A stretch of DNA of 49,949 nt from an uncultured Gammaproteobacteria bacterium (GCA_946885735.1 CAMPGW010000011.1:1-49949); one strand, 5' to 3'. Shown: positions 1 through 9,063, counted from the stretch's first letter. The notes: generated by a model not told the origin, from the sequence alone. Made by a program: numbers and translations.

Positions 1-829
1 GCCCGCCGAAGGTCGGCACGAAGAACAGGATGAAGGCCGCGATGGTCAGGAAGAAGCTCGCGCCGAACAGGTCCTTCACCGTGTAGTACGGGTGGAAGGG
101 GATGCCGTCGACCGGGATCTTGGTGACCGGGTCCTTGTGCTTCTTGATGTCCACGCCGTCGGGGTTGTTCGAACCGACTTCATGCAGGGCGCCCAGGTGC
201 AGCACCACCAGCAGCAGCAGCACCAGCGGCAGGGCGATGACGTGCAGGGCGAAGAAGCGGTTGAGGGTGGCGTCGGAGACAAGGTAGTCGCCGCGGATCC
301 ACTCGGTCAGCTCCGGGCCGATGAAGGGAATCGCGCCGAACAGGTTGATGATCACCTGCGCGCCCCAGTACGACATCTGGCCCCAGGGCAGCACGTAGCC
401 CATGAAGGCTTCGGCCATCAGGGTCAGGAAGATCAGCATGCCAAGGATCCACACCAGCTCGCGCGGCTTCTGGTGCGACCCGTAGATCAGCGCGCGGAAC
501 ATGTGGAAGTACACGACCACGAAGAACAGCGAGGCACCGGTCGAGTGCATGTAGCGGATGAGCCAGCCGCCGGACACGTCACGCATGATGTACTCGACCG
601 AGGCGAAGGCTTCCGCCGCGCTCGGCTTGTAATGCATCGTCAGGAAGATGCCGGTGACGATCTGGTTGACCAGCACCAGCAGCGACAGCGCGCCGAAGTA
701 GTACCAGAAGTTGAAGTTCTTGGGCGCGTAGTACTCGCTCATGTGCTTGCGGTACACGGGCATCAGGCCGGGGGCGCGGTCGTTGACCCAGCCCATGCCG
801 CCGTTCAGTGCGCGGACGATCCAGTTCAT
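1..829 (-). CDS. petB: Cytochrome b of the cytochrome bc1 complex (3' part outside window)
   Basis: Membrane quinol-oxidising subunit of ubiquinol:cytochrome c reductase, carrying two b hemes. About 276 codons are present and the frame is still open at the left edge, so the C-terminal part is missing. The N-terminus reads MNWIVRALNGG. Two helices carry the expected paired histidines: one contains MHSTGASLFF...YFH and the other FFALHVIALP...VLH. A Qo-side stretch, GYVLPWGQMSYWGA, is also recognisable. The start ATG (829-827) shares one base with the petA stop as TGATG, so the two genes are translationally coupled. The c1 gene would be expected just beyond position 1. Family assignment is secure; only completeness is unknown. 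Confidence 0.96.
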   Translation of the reverse strand, partial: MNWIVRALNGGMGWVNDRAPGLMPVYRKHMSEYYAPKNFNFWYYFGALSLLVLVNQIVTGIFLTMHYKPSAAEAFASVEYIMRDVSGGWLIRYMHSTGASLFFVVVYFHMFRALIYGSHQKPRELVWILGMLIFLTLMAEAFMGYVLPWGQMSYWGAQVIINLFGAIPFIGPELTEWIRGDYLVSDATLNRFFALHVIALPLVLLLLVVLHLGALHEVGSNNPDGVDIKKHKDPVTKIPVDGIPFHPYYTVKDLFGASFFLTIAAFILFFVPTFGG

Positions 830-1434
830 CAGGCGGCTCCATTCGGCGCGACGCCGACCACGATGTTGTTGTCGTCCACGAAGTGGTAAGGCGGCACTTC
901 CAGGTTCGACGGCGCGGGCACGCCCTCGTAGACGCGGCCGGCCAGGTCGAAGCGGGACTGGTGGCAGGGGCAGTAGAAGCCGCCCTTCCACTGCGCGTCG
1001 AAGGGTTGCGGCAGCATTTCCGGCACGTAGCCCGGCACGCAGCCGAGGTGGGTGCAGATGCCGACGATCACCGCGATGTCAGGCTTGATGGCGCGCGCCG
1101 GATTCTTGGCGAACTCCGGGGTCTGGTCGGGGTTCTCGGACTTCGGATCGCGCAGGTTGTCGTCCAGCGTCGGCAGGGCCGCCAGCTGTTCGGGGGTGCG
1201 CTTGAAGATCCACACCGGCTTGCCGCGCCACTGCACGATCATGCGCATGCCGGGCTCGTTCTCGAGCTTGCCGATGTTGACCTCGACCGGCGCGCCGGCG
1301 ACCTGCGCGCGGGCGCTGGGCTTCCAGGACGCAAAGAAGGGAACCGCGGCGCCCGCGACCCCCGCTGCGCCGACCACGGCCGTGGTGACCGTCAGGAACC
1401 GACGGCGGCCGTTGTTGACCTCTTCGTTAGCCAT
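829..1434 (-). CDS. petA: Rieske iron-sulfur subunit of the cytochrome bc1 complex
   Basis: Carries the 2Fe-2S cluster that passes electrons from ubiquinol to cytochrome c1 in the cytoplasmic membrane. The 201-residue product has a twin-arginine-like N-terminus (NNGRRRFLTVTTAVVG) leading into its single membrane anchor. The two cluster-binding boxes are complete: CTHLGC around residue 128 and CPCHQSRFD about 25 residues later. Length is normal for proteobacterial PetA. It is the first gene of the pet operon and overlaps petB by one base. A sigma-70-like promoter is visible about 65 bases upstream. Nothing looks degraded. Confidence 0.97.
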   Translation of the reverse strand: MANEEVNNGRRRFLTVTTAVVGAAGVAGAAVPFFASWKPSARAQVAGAPVEVNIGKLENEPGMRMIVQWRGKPVWIFKRTPEQLAALPTLDDNLRDPKSENPDQTPEFAKNPARAIKPDIAVIVGICTHLGCVPGYVPEMLPQPFDAQWKGGFYCPCHQSRFDLAGRVYEGVPAPSNLEVPPYHFVDDNNIVVGVAPNGAA

Positions 1435-1499
1435 CCGGCTCTCCGAGACTTGCTATTGATGGATGCTGGAGGACGTCCCCGTCCGTCCAAAGACCCGCA

Positions 1500-1529
1500 A
1501 TTGTAGCGGATGGGCTCGGGGCCAAACAA
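1500..1529 (-). promoter_or_regulatory. Candidate promoter of petA-petB
   Basis: On the minus strand a -10 box TACAAT lies at 1505-1500. An 18-base spacer separates it from a weak -35 TTGTTT at 1529-1524. Transcription would start near 1494, leaving a leader of about 60 bases before the petA ATG at 1434. The -10 is five of six to consensus and the -35 only three of six, so this is a prediction from pattern alone. Confidence 0.45.
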
Positions 1530-1567
1530 CGGCGGCGGTAGTCGACGAGCCGCTCGGGCTCGGCGGC

Positions 1568-2497
1568 CTACGGTGCGGAGGCCAGGGCGCTGCGGTAGCG
1601 GTCGGCCAGCTGGCCGACGCGCTCGACGTAGCGCCGGGTCTCCGAGTACGGCGGGACGCCGCCGTTGCGATCCACTGCGCCTTCGCCGGCGTTGTAGGCG
1701 GCGGCGACCAGGGTGAGGTTGGACTCGTAGCGCTTCATCAGCCAGGCCAGGTAGCGCACGCCGCCACGGATGTTCTGCGCCGGATCGAAGGGATCGGTTA
1801 CGCCGAAGCGCGAAGCCGTCGCCGGGATCAGCTGCATCAGGCCCTGCGCGCCGGCATGCGAGATGGCATTGGGACGGTAGGCGGACTCGGCGTGGATGAT
1901 GGCCCGGACCACTGCTTCCTCGACGCCGAACTGGCTGGCGGCGGCACGGATTTCGCTGGTGAAGGCGCTGGTGTTGAGCCGGACGGTGCCGAAATTAACG
2001 CCAGGCAGGGTGCCGCAGGCGTAACAGGACTCGACGTAGCTGAAGAGCAGCTGCGAGCCCTTGGCGCCGCGCGGGCGCACGTTGGTGTAGTGGGTCACGC
2101 CGTCGCGCTCGAAGCGGTAGACCGCGCCGCGCAGCACCCGGTTCGCGCCCGGCTTGGGCGCCGCGGCGACGGCAGGGGTGGCGGAGGTGGTGAACACGAC
2201 GGTGCCGGCCGCCTGGGCGGGCACCGTGGCCACCGCCGGCATGGCCGTGGGAGCCGCCGGCGACGCGGCAGGAGTGGGCTGCGGGGTCGCGCGCGAGACG
2301 CGCGCCTGGGCCGCGGACCCGCGGGCCACCGCGGTGCAGGTCGCGCCGGCTTCCCGCTTGCTGGTGTAGTTCGGCACGCCGTCGGCGCCCACGCACCGCC
2401 AGACCGTGCCCGCCGCGGCGGGCGCGGCGAGGAACCAGCTGGCCAGCACGACGGTGGCGAGTCTCCCCATGGCGCGCACTATCGCCCCAAGTTTCAT
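1568..2497 (-). CDS. Lytic transglycosylase with SLT domain and N-terminal DUF4124
   Basis: Predicted exported enzyme that cleaves the peptidoglycan glycan strand. After a hydrophobic signal peptide comes a DUF4124-like segment ([15 protein letters not shown]), a low-complexity Ala/Pro/Thr linker, a short cysteine-containing region (ESCYACG), and a C-terminal goose-lysozyme-type SLT domain. The SLT domain shows [11 protein letters not shown] with the catalytic Glu, [13 protein letters not shown] and [10 protein letters not shown]. Start choice is open: the frame extends to a TTG at 2506, with ATGs at 2497 and 2470. I take 2497 (309 aa); 2470 would give an equally good signal peptide (300 aa). 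It is divergent from miaB and ends 133 bases upstream of petA on the same strand. Confidence 0.88.
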   Translation of the reverse strand: MKLGAIVRAMGRLATVVLASWFLAAPAAAGTVWRCVGADGVPNYTSKREAGATCTAVARGSAAQARVSRATPQPTPAASPAAPTAMPAVATVPAQAAGTVVFTTSATPAVAAAPKPGANRVLRGAVYRFERDGVTHYTNVRPRGAKGSQLLFSYVESCYACGTLPGVNFGTVRLNTSAFTSEIRAAASQFGVEEAVVRAIIHAESAYRPNAISHAGAQGLMQLIPATASRFGVTDPFDPAQNIRGGVRYLAWLMKRYESNLTLVAAAYNAGEGAVDRNGGVPPYSETRRYVERVGQLADRYRSALASAP

Positions 2498-2549
2498 GAA
2501 TTCCAAGTACTTAGGTCACGGAACGATGGCTCCGCGGGTCGCCCGGGCC

Positions 2550-2555
2550 TACAAT
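2550..2555 (+). promoter_or_regulatory. Candidate -10 box of the miaB operon
   Basis: TACAAT at 2550-2555 matches the sigma-70 -10 hexamer at five of six positions. It would give a leader of roughly 24 bases before the miaB ATG at 2586. No good -35 hexamer is visible 17 bases upstream, so confidence is limited. The site sits in the short divergent gap shared with the lytic transglycosylase gene. Confidence 0.35.
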
Positions 2556-2585
2556 CGTCGCCCAATCCCGACCGGAATAAGCGCC

Positions 2586-4004
2586 ATGACCGGGAAACCC
2601 GAGGTTTCCACCCTTCCGCCTCCGGCGGAGGCAGGGCCGGGCCCAGCCCGCCCCAAGGCCCCCAGGCTGCACATCAAGACCCAAGGCTGCCAGATGAACG
2701 TGTACGACTCGGCCCGCATGGCCGACGTGCTGGCGGCCGAACATGGGCTGGAGTTGACCGACGACGAGGCCGAGGCCGACGTCATCCTGATCAACACCTG
2801 CTCGATCCGCGAGAAGGCGCAGGAGAAGGTGTTCTCGCAGCTCGGCAAGTGGAAGGCACTGAAGGCCGCCAATCCGCAGCTGATCATCGGCGTCGGCGGT
2901 TGCGTCGCCTCGCAGGAGGGCGAAGCCATCCTCAAGCGCGCGCCGCAGGTCGACCTGGTGTTCGGCCCGCAGACCCTGCACCGGCTGCCGGGCATGATCG
3001 ACGCGCGCCGCGACAGCGGGCGGCCGCAGGTGGACATCAGCTTCCCGGAGATCGAGAAGTTCGACGCCCTGCCCGCCCCCCGCGCCGAAGGGCCGACCGC
3101 CTTCGTGTCCATCATGGAAGGCTGTTCGAAGTACTGCTCGTTCTGCGTGGTCCCCTACACCCGCGGCGAGGAAGTCTCGCGGCCTTTCGACGACGTGCTC
3201 GCCGAAGTGGCGGAGCTCGCCGCCCAGGGCGTGCGCGAGGTCAACCTGCTCGGCCAGAACGTCAACGCCTATCGCGGGCGCCTGCATGGCGACGACGATG
3301 TCTTCGCCGACCTCGCGCTGCTGATCCGCGCGATCGCGCGCATTCCCGGCATCGGCCGCATCCGCTACACCACGTCGCACCCGCTCGAGTTCAGCGACTC
3401 GCTGATCGCCGCCCACCGCGACGTCCCGCAGCTCGCAAGCTACCTTCATTTGCCCGTGCAGTCGGGCTCGGACCGCATCCTGCAGGCGATGAAACGCAAC
3501 CACACCGTGCTCGAATACAAGGCGAAGCTGCGGCGCCTGCGCGAGGCCAAGCCGGACATCTGCATCAGTTCCGACTTCATCGTCGGCTTCCCGGGCGAGA
3601 CCGAGGCCGACTTCGCCGCCACCCTGCGCCTGGTCGAGGAGGTTGGCTTCGACCAGAGCTTCTCCTTCGTCTACTCGCGGCGACCGGGCACGCCGGCGGC
3701 GAGCCTGCACGACGACACGCCGGAGGCCGACAAGGCCGAGCGGCTGCGGCGACTGCAGGCCGCCCTCAACCAGAACGCGCGGCGCATCGCCGAGGCCATG
3801 GTCGGCACCGTCCAGTCGGTGCTGGTGGAAAAGCCCAGCACCCGCGACCCGTCGGAATTCACCGGCCGTACGGAGAACATGCGCTACGTTAACTTCGCCG
3901 GGCATCCGCGGATGGTCGGCCGGTTCGTGGACGTGCTGGTGACCGAGGTGATGGCCAATTCCCTGCGTGGCAGGGTGCTGGCCGCGGACGCCGTCCCGGC
4001 CTGA
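2586..4004 (+). CDS. miaB: tRNA-2-methylthio-N6-dimethylallyladenosine synthase MiaB
   Basis: Radical-SAM methylthiotransferase that adds a methylthio group to i6A37 of tRNAs reading codons that start with U. The 472-residue product has the standard three parts. The N-terminal UPF0004 domain supplies cluster cysteines in [16 protein letters not shown] and GVGGCV. The radical-SAM core has the signature CSKYCSFC followed by VPYTRGEE. The C-terminal TRAM domain ends near residue 465. The frame is open about 180 bases further upstream, but MTGKPEVS at 2586 fits family length and follows a candidate -10. It starts a five-gene run (miaB-phoH-ybeY-corC-DUF4105); the first four are a widely conserved order. 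Confidence 0.97.
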   Translation: MTGKPEVSTLPPPAEAGPGPARPKAPRLHIKTQGCQMNVYDSARMADVLAAEHGLELTDDEAEADVILINTCSIREKAQEKVFSQLGKWKALKAANPQLIIGVGGCVASQEGEAILKRAPQVDLVFGPQTLHRLPGMIDARRDSGRPQVDISFPEIEKFDALPAPRAEGPTAFVSIMEGCSKYCSFCVVPYTRGEEVSRPFDDVLAEVAELAAQGVREVNLLGQNVNAYRGRLHGDDDVFADLALLIRAIARIPGIGRIRYTTSHPLEFSDSLIAAHRDVPQLASYLHLPVQSGSDRILQAMKRNHTVLEYKAKLRRLREAKPDICISSDFIVGFPGETEADFAATLRLVEEVGFDQSFSFVYSRRPGTPAASLHDDTPEADKAERLRRLQAALNQNARRIAEAMVGTVQSVLVEKPSTRDPSEFTGRTENMRYVNFAGHPRMVGRFVDVLVTEVMANSLRGRVLAADAVPA

Positions 4005-4026
4005 TGCAGGCCCACCACGGACTCCG

Positions 4027-5034
4027 ATGACCCAGAACAGCATCCAGCGCGACTTCGTCCTCCAACCCGAAGACCCCGAGCGGCTCGCCAACCTGGCGGG
4101 ACCCTTCGACGAGCACCTTCGGCAGATCGAATCGCGGCTCGGCGTGGAGATCGCCAACCGCGCCAACGCCTTCCGCGTCACCGGCGACAGCGAGGCCGCG
4201 CAGGCGACCGAGATGCTCCTGCGCAGCCTCTACCAGGACGCCGGCGCCGAGCCGCTGGACCCGCACAAGGTGCACCTGCGCATGAACTCGGCCAACGTCG
4301 CCCGCATGCGCGCCCGCGCCGGCGAGGCCGAGGCCGGGTCCGCCGACTACGTGCCGCAGGAGATCAGCATCAAGGTCAAGCGCGGTTACGTGCGCGGCCG
4401 CGGCGACAACCAGGCCCGCTACCTGCATGCGATCGCCACCCACGACATCAACTTCGGCATCGGCCCGGCCGGCACCGGCAAGACCTTCCTGGCGGTGGCC
4501 AGCGCGGTCGAGGCGCTGAACGAATCGCGCGTGCAACGGCTGCTGCTGGTGCGGCCGGCGGTCGAGGCCGGCGAGAAGCTCGGCTTCCTGCCCGGCGACC
4601 TGAGCCAGAAGGTCGACCCTTACCTGCGTCCTCTCTACGACGCGCTGTTCGAGATGCTGGGCGTGGAGAAGGTGGCCAAGCTGATCGAGCGCCAGGTCAT
4701 CGAGATCGCGCCGCTGGCCTACATGCGCGGGCGCACGCTCAACGACGCCTACGTGATCCTCGACGAGGCGCAGAACACCACCATCGAGCAGATGAAGATG
4801 TTCCTGACGCGCATCGGCTATGGCTCCACGGCGGTGATCACCGGCGATCTCTCGCAGGTGGACCTGCCGCGGCACCAGAAGTCCGGGCTCAACGACGCGT
4901 TGGAGGTGTTGCGCGGCGTGGATGGCATCAGCTTCACCTTCTTCACCGCCCGCGACGTCGTCCGGCACCCACTGGTGGCGCGAATCGTGGAAGCCTACGA
5001 TGCCCGCGAGGGCCGGCTCGACCATGAGCACTGA
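4027..5034 (+). CDS. phoH: PhoH-family ATPase (YbeZ)
   Basis: Cytoplasmic P-loop nucleoside triphosphatase of the PhoH/YbeZ family, linked through its partner YbeY to ribosome and RNA quality control. The 335-residue protein has an N-terminal KH-like region, Walker A GPAGTGKT near residue 150, and Walker B VILDEAQN near 245 followed by TGDLSQVD. The ATG at 4027 is preferred over the upstream in-frame start at 3967, which would lie inside miaB. It sits 22 bases after miaB and 15 before ybeY. Both the motif set and the gene order support the call. The gene is usually labelled ybeZ in enteric bacteria. Confidence 0.95.
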   Translation: MTQNSIQRDFVLQPEDPERLANLAGPFDEHLRQIESRLGVEIANRANAFRVTGDSEAAQATEMLLRSLYQDAGAEPLDPHKVHLRMNSANVARMRARAGEAEAGSADYVPQEISIKVKRGYVRGRGDNQARYLHAIATHDINFGIGPAGTGKTFLAVASAVEALNESRVQRLLLVRPAVEAGEKLGFLPGDLSQKVDPYLRPLYDALFEMLGVEKVAKLIERQVIEIAPLAYMRGRTLNDAYVILDEAQNTTIEQMKMFLTRIGYGSTAVITGDLSQVDLPRHQKSGLNDALEVLRGVDGISFTFFTARDVVRHPLVARIVEAYDAREGRLDHEH

Positions 5035-5049
5035 CCCGGAGCCGCGGAC

Positions 5050-5532
5050 ATGACCCGAGGACCGATCCAGCTCGACGTCAGCGTGAGTTACGGTTTGCCG
5101 CGCACGGGCATCCCGTCGGCGGCCAGCTTCCGCCGCTGGGCCGCTGCGGCCTGCGAAGGCCGCATCATGAAGGCCGACCTCGCCATCCGCCTGGTGGACA
5201 ACAAGGAAGGGCTCTCGCTCAACCGGCATTACCGCGGCAAGGACTACGCCACCAACGTGCTCAGCTTCCCGGCGGAACTGCCGCCCGGCGTGGACATGCC
5301 GATGCCGCTGCTGGGCGACCTGGTGATCTGCGCGCCCGTCGTGGCCCGGGAGGCCGCGGAACAGGGCAAGGAACTGGGGGCGCACTACGCCCACCTGACC
5401 GTGCACGGCATCCTGCACCTGCTCGGCCTGGACCACGACGACGACCGCGAAGCCGAGGCGATGGAGCAGCTCGAACGCGAGATCCTCGCCGGGCTCGGCT
5501 ACGAAGACCCCTACGCCGAACCGGCCGAATGA
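5050..5532 (+). CDS. ybeY: Endoribonuclease / rRNA maturation factor YbeY
   Basis: Single-strand endoribonuclease with a role in 16S rRNA 3'-end maturation and 70S quality control. The 160-residue product has the diagnostic zinc-binding pattern [11 protein letters not shown] (H-x3-H-x5-H) near residue 118, with the usual acidic run DDDREAE after it. [18 protein letters not shown], seen near residue 57, is typical of the family. Length is normal. It lies between phoH and corC in the conserved ybeZ-ybeY-ybeX order, consistent with joint expression. Confidence 0.96.
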   Translation: MTRGPIQLDVSVSYGLPRTGIPSAASFRRWAAAACEGRIMKADLAIRLVDNKEGLSLNRHYRGKDYATNVLSFPAELPPGVDMPMPLLGDLVICAPVVAREAAEQGKELGAHYAHLTVHGILHLLGLDHDDDREAEAMEQLEREILAGLGYEDPYAEPAE

Positions 5533-5602
5533 GCCGACCGGCCCTGAAATGACGACCTGCTAGACTGGCACTTCCGCCGCCCCCGGCGCCGCCCGCCCCA
5601 CA

Positions 5603-6451
5603 ATGTCCGAAGACCCCGACAGTCATCCGCCCGAACGCCGCTCCTGGCTCGAGCGCCTGAGCCTGGCCTTTTCGGGCGAACCCCAGACCCGCGCCGACCT
5701 GATCGAGATACTGCGCGACGCCCAGGAAAACGGGCTGGTCAGCACCGACACGCTGAAGATGCTCGAGGGCGCGCTGGCCGTGTCCGAGCTGCAGGTGGGC
5801 GACATCATGCTGCCGCGCTCGCAGATGGTCTCGCTGCCGGCCGACGCGTCCTTCATGGACCTGATGAAGATGGTGGTGGAGTCCGGGCACTCGCGCTTCC
5901 CGGTCCACGGCGAGGACAAGGACGACATCCTCGGCATCCTGCTGGCCAAGGACCTGCTGCGCGGCATCGTCGCCGACGGCGGGCCGGGCCAGGTGCGCGA
6001 ACTGCTGCGTCCGGCGGTGCTGATCCCCGAGGCCAAGCGGCTCAACGTGCTGCTGAAGGAATTCCGCCTATCGCGCAACCACATGGCGATCGTGGTGGAT
6101 GAGCACGGCGGCGTGGCCGGCCTGGTGACCATCGAGGACGTGCTCGAGCAGATCGTCGGCCGCATCGACGACGAGCACGACGAGGCTGCCGACACCACCC
6201 TGATCGCGGCGCAGCCCGACGGCCAGTTCGCGGTGGATGCGCTCACGCCGATTTCGGATTTCAACGAACGCTTCGGCGCCGATTTTCCCGACGACGAGTA
6301 CGACACCGTCGGCGGGCTGGTCACCTCCGCCATCGGCCACCTGCCCGAGGCGGGCGAGGAACTCGCGCTGGGTCGCTTCCACTTCCGCGTCGGCCGCGCC
6401 GACCGGCGCCGCGTGCAAAGCTTCGTGGTCAGCGTCAATGCGGTCGAATAG
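5603..6451 (+). CDS. corC: CorC/HlyC-family transporter-associated CBS protein (YbeX)
   Basis: Cytoplasmic protein with paired CBS domains and a C-terminal CorC_HlyC domain, linked to Mg2+/Co2+ efflux and ribosome metabolism. The 282-residue product shows CBS1 (VGDIMLPRSQMVSLPADA), CBS2 (LIPEAKRLNVLLKEF...VDEHGGVAGLVTIEDVLEQIVG) and the C-terminal fold (FNERFGADFPDDEYDTVGG). It lacks membrane helices, as expected for YbeX rather than for long CorB-type proteins. A TAGACT hexamer at 5561-5566 could be a weak internal promoter. Its end overlaps the next gene by 14 bases. Confidence 0.94.
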   Translation: MSEDPDSHPPERRSWLERLSLAFSGEPQTRADLIEILRDAQENGLVSTDTLKMLEGALAVSELQVGDIMLPRSQMVSLPADASFMDLMKMVVESGHSRFPVHGEDKDDILGILLAKDLLRGIVADGGPGQVRELLRPAVLIPEAKRLNVLLKEFRLSRNHMAIVVDEHGGVAGLVTIEDVLEQIVGRIDDEHDEAADTTLIAAQPDGQFAVDALTPISDFNERFGADFPDDEYDTVGGLVTSAIGHLPEAGEELALGRFHFRVGRADRRRVQSFVVSVNAVE

Positions 6452-7628
6452 CCGGCCCCTCCGGGGCTGGCTCGCGGGCGTGGCGCTGCTGCTGGCGGCG
6501 CTGGCATGCCTGCAGCAGCCCGCCTTGGCGGCCGCGCCCCGCATCGGGGTGGTGACGATGGAGCCGGGCGAGGCCTTCTGGGAACGCTTCGGCCACGACG
6601 CGATCGTGGTCGACGACGGCAACCGCGCGACCTCGTACAACTTCGGCTTCTTCGACATGTCCGAACCGGGCTTCGTCGGCAACTTCATCCGCGGCCGGAT
6701 GCAGTACTACCTGGTCGCCCTGCCCCTGGCCGATGACCTGGCCACCTACGACGCCGGTGGCCGCGGGGTCAGCGTGCAATGGCTGGACCTGGATCCGGCG
6801 CAGGCGCGCGAGCTCGCCGCCTCGCTCGCGATCAACGCGCGGCCCGAGAACGCGCGCTACCGCTACGACTACTACACCGACAACTGCAGCACCCGGGTGC
6901 GCGACGCGCTCGACCGCGCGCTCGGCGGGCGATTGCAGGCACAGTTGAGCGGGCGTTCGCGCGGCAACACCTGGCGCAGCGAGTCCGTCCGCCTGGCCTG
7001 GCCGGCGAAATGGATGGCGCTCGGCTTCCACGCCGGGCTGGCCGACGTGGCCGACCGGCCCCTCTCGCGTTGGGAAGAAGCCTTCATCCCGATGCGGCTG
7101 CGCGAGTCCCTGCGCCTGGCCACGCGTGCCGACGGGCGCCCGCTGGTGCTCAGGGAGCAGGTCCTGCTGCCGCACCGCATCTCGCTTCCGCCGGACGAGC
7201 TGCCGCGCTGGCGGGTGGCCGCGCTCGCGATCGGCCTGGGCGTCGCGTTGACGCTTGGCTGGCTGGGGCGGCGCCATCCGCGCCTGCTCGGCGCGACGGC
7301 CTTCGGGCTATGGACCCTGTGCGGCGGGCTGGGCGCGCTGATGCTTTACATCTGGTTCGGCAGCGCGCACGTCGCCGGCCACGGCAACGAGAACCTGCTG
7401 TTGTTCAGCCCGCTGTGCCTGTTGCTGCTGCCGACCGCCTGGCGCGCCATGCGCGGGCACGGGCCGCAGCGCTACGCGCGCATCCTGCTGTGGGTGGTGG
7501 CCGCGGGCGCGGCGATCGCCGGCTTCCTGAAGTTCCTGCCGTTCCGGCCGCAGGAGAACGTGGAATGGGTCCTGCTGTTGTTGCCGGTGCACCTGGCGCT
7601 GGCGCGCGCGCTGGATCCGCGGCGCTGA
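6438..7628 (+). CDS. DUF4105 membrane protein of unknown function
   Basis: A 396-residue protein of the DUF4105 family; its biochemical role is not known. It begins inside the last codons of corC (14-base overlap), with ATG at 6438. A signal peptide (WLAGVALLLAALACLQQPALA) precedes a periplasmic domain holding the family motifs GEAFWERFGHDAIVV and TDNCSTRVRDAL. The His of the first and Cys of the second recall a Cys-His hydrolase site, which is my inference only. Four or five hydrophobic segments follow in the C-terminal third, starting near WRVAALAIGLG. Its place at the end of the miaB-ybeZYX run, where lnt often sits in other Gammaproteobacteria, hints at an envelope role. Confidence 0.85.
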   Translation: MRSNSRPLRGWLAGVALLLAALACLQQPALAAAPRIGVVTMEPGEAFWERFGHDAIVVDDGNRATSYNFGFFDMSEPGFVGNFIRGRMQYYLVALPLADDLATYDAGGRGVSVQWLDLDPAQARELAASLAINARPENARYRYDYYTDNCSTRVRDALDRALGGRLQAQLSGRSRGNTWRSESVRLAWPAKWMALGFHAGLADVADRPLSRWEEAFIPMRLRESLRLATRADGRPLVLREQVLLPHRISLPPDELPRWRVAALAIGLGVALTLGWLGRRHPRLLGATAFGLWTLCGGLGALMLYIWFGSAHVAGHGNENLLLFSPLCLLLLPTAWRAMRGHGPQRYARILLWVVAAGAAIAGFLKFLPFRPQENVEWVLLLLPVHLALARALDPRR

Positions 7629-7668
7629 CGGCTTGCCCCGGATGGCGCGGGCGGACCATGATGCCGCC

Positions 7669-8673
7669 ATGACGCCCGCCCCCGACGAAACGCCCCGATC
7701 CACGATCCGCAACCTCGCTTCGTACTCGCGCGATGGCCGCCGCCAGCGCGACATCTCGCTCGAGGAGATCAGCGACGCGCTCGCGTCGGCGGACACCGGT
7801 TTCGTCTGGGTCGGGCTGTATGCGCCCGACGAGCCGCTGCTGCTGAAGATGCAGGAGGAGTTCGGCCTGCACCCGCTGGCGGTCGAGGACGCGCTCAAGG
7901 CGCACCAGCGGCCGAAGATCGAGCTCTACGGCGACTCGCTGTTCCTGGTCCTGCAGACCGCGCAGGTGGTCAACGGCCACATCGAGTTCGGCGAGACCCA
8001 CGTCTTCATCGGGCCGAACTATCTGCTGACGGTACGCCACGGCGCCTCCCTGCCCTTCACCCCGGCGCGCGAGCGTTGCGAGCAGAACATCTCGCTGATG
8101 CAGCTCGGCCCCAGCTACGGTCTGTACGCGGTGCTCGATGCGGTGGTGGACAACTACTTCCCGATCGTGGAGGAGTTCAAGCAGGAGCTCAACGAACTGG
8201 AGAAGGACATCTTCGCCGAGTCCTACAGGCGCGAGACCATCCACCGCCTCTATGAACTCAAGCGCGACCTCACCCAGATGCGCCTGGCGGTCTCGCCGCT
8301 GCAGGACATGCTGGGCCAGCTGACGCGCTCATATCCGGACCTGGTGCGCGACGAGGTCCGCATCTACCTGCGCGACGTGCACGACCATGTGGTCCGCGTG
8401 AACGAGGCCACCGACACCACGCGCGAGATGCTGACCGCGGCGATGTCGGTGAACCTTTCGCTGGTGACCGTGGCGCAGGGCGAGATCGTCAAGCGCCTGG
8501 CCGGCTGGGCGGCGCTGCTGGCGGCGCCGACGCTGCTCACCAGCTGGTACGGCATGAATTTCGAGCACATGCCCGAGCTGGCCGGCCCCTACTCCTACTG
8601 GATCATCGTCGCCGTGACCCTCGCCATCGTGGTTGGGCTCTACGGCATCCTGCGGCGAGCGCGCTGGTTGTAG
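7669..8673 (+). CDS. corA: CorA-type magnesium/cobalt channel
   Basis: Pentameric divalent-cation channel of the inner membrane. The 334-residue product has the long cytoplasmic funnel domain and two C-terminal transmembrane helices. The pore signature YGMNF sits just before the periplasmic loop FEHMPEL, and the second helix is WIIVAVTLAIVVGLYGIL. The open frame also allows TTG at 7633 and ATG at 7642. I prefer ATG 7669, which gives the normal family length, though no Shine-Dalgarno decides it. A corC gene lies two genes upstream, so Mg2+ handling functions cluster here. A second, more diverged CorA relative is at 17716-18687. Confidence 0.93.
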   Translation: MTPAPDETPRSTIRNLASYSRDGRRQRDISLEEISDALASADTGFVWVGLYAPDEPLLLKMQEEFGLHPLAVEDALKAHQRPKIELYGDSLFLVLQTAQVVNGHIEFGETHVFIGPNYLLTVRHGASLPFTPARERCEQNISLMQLGPSYGLYAVLDAVVDNYFPIVEEFKQELNELEKDIFAESYRRETIHRLYELKRDLTQMRLAVSPLQDMLGQLTRSYPDLVRDEVRIYLRDVHDHVVRVNEATDTTREMLTAAMSVNLSLVTVAQGEIVKRLAGWAALLAAPTLLTSWYGMNFEHMPELAGPYSYWIIVAVTLAIVVGLYGILRRARWL

Positions 8674-8690
8674 TTCTTGTCTTGGGCTGC

Positions 8691-8820
8691 CCGTTGGCGG
8701 CGCCGTGGGAGGGGGTTTCCTCCGCCCCGATTCGACAAGGCCGTCCATGGCCAGTCAATCGGGCCGGCGGCCTTCCTGGCCGCCTTCTCCGGAAACCCCC
8801 TCCCACGGCACCGCCAACGG
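8691..8820 (+). repeat. Palindromic intergenic repeat, copy 1
   Basis: A 30-base arm at 8691-8720 (starting CCGTTGGCGG) pairs with 8791-8820 at 29 of 30 positions, enclosing about 70 bases. Inside are further dyads: GGCGGCC-TTCCT-GGCCGCC at 8766-8784 and a shorter one around GGCCGTCCATGGCC at 8739-8752. The whole can fold as a branched hairpin. Its core 8733-8784 recurs in reverse orientation at 8980-9032. Lying right after the corA stop, it may also act as a transcription terminator. The form is that of REP/BIME or non-autonomous MITE-like elements; which class is uncertain. Confidence 0.8.
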
Positions 8821-8956
8821 CCAGGTCCATCTCTGGCGGACCCCGGTGCAGCCGTTCGAGCCATGCACGCCGGATGCAAACGGCATGATGGTGATGGTCG
8901 AAAGCGTCGAGCGGCTTTTCGCGACGACGCACGGTCCTGCCGGGAGCCGGTGACGT

Positions 8957-9063
8957 CGGGGGAAGGGGGTTCCGTAGGAGGCGGCCAGGAAGGCCGCCGC
9001 TCCCGGCTGACTGGCCATGGACGGCCGTGTCGAGCCGGGACCGGAGCGAACCCCCTTCCCCCG
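8957..9063 (-). repeat. Palindromic intergenic repeat, copy 2 (inverted relative to copy 1)
   Basis: A perfect 16-base inverted repeat (CGGGGGAAGGGGGTTC at 8957-8972 and its complement at 9048-9063) encloses a core at 8980-9032. That core is the reverse complement of the copy 1 core, with only a few substitutions and small indels: GGCGGCCAGGAAGGCCGCC, then GACTGGCCATGGACGGCC. The outer arms differ in sequence from copy 1 although both are G/C-rich and self-complementary. This suggests a mobile core with arms that co-vary. It ends 23 bases before the 3' end of the response regulator gene. Confidence 0.8.

Noticed and set aside
92..889. A 265-codon frame with a Gln-rich stretch opposite cytochrome b
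   Set aside because: The QQQQ run is the complement of Leu/Val CTG/GTG codons in a membrane helix of petB, so it is a shadow.
1463..3892. An 809-codon open frame on the plus strand
   Set aside because: It runs antisense to the transglycosylase gene and in another frame of miaB; composition is Arg/Gly/Ala-rich shadow sequence and the other frames show clear family motifs.
8633..8953. A 106-codon frame spanning the first palindrome
   Set aside because: It begins inside corA, its sequence follows the palindromic repeat, and it shows no family similarity or ribosome site.
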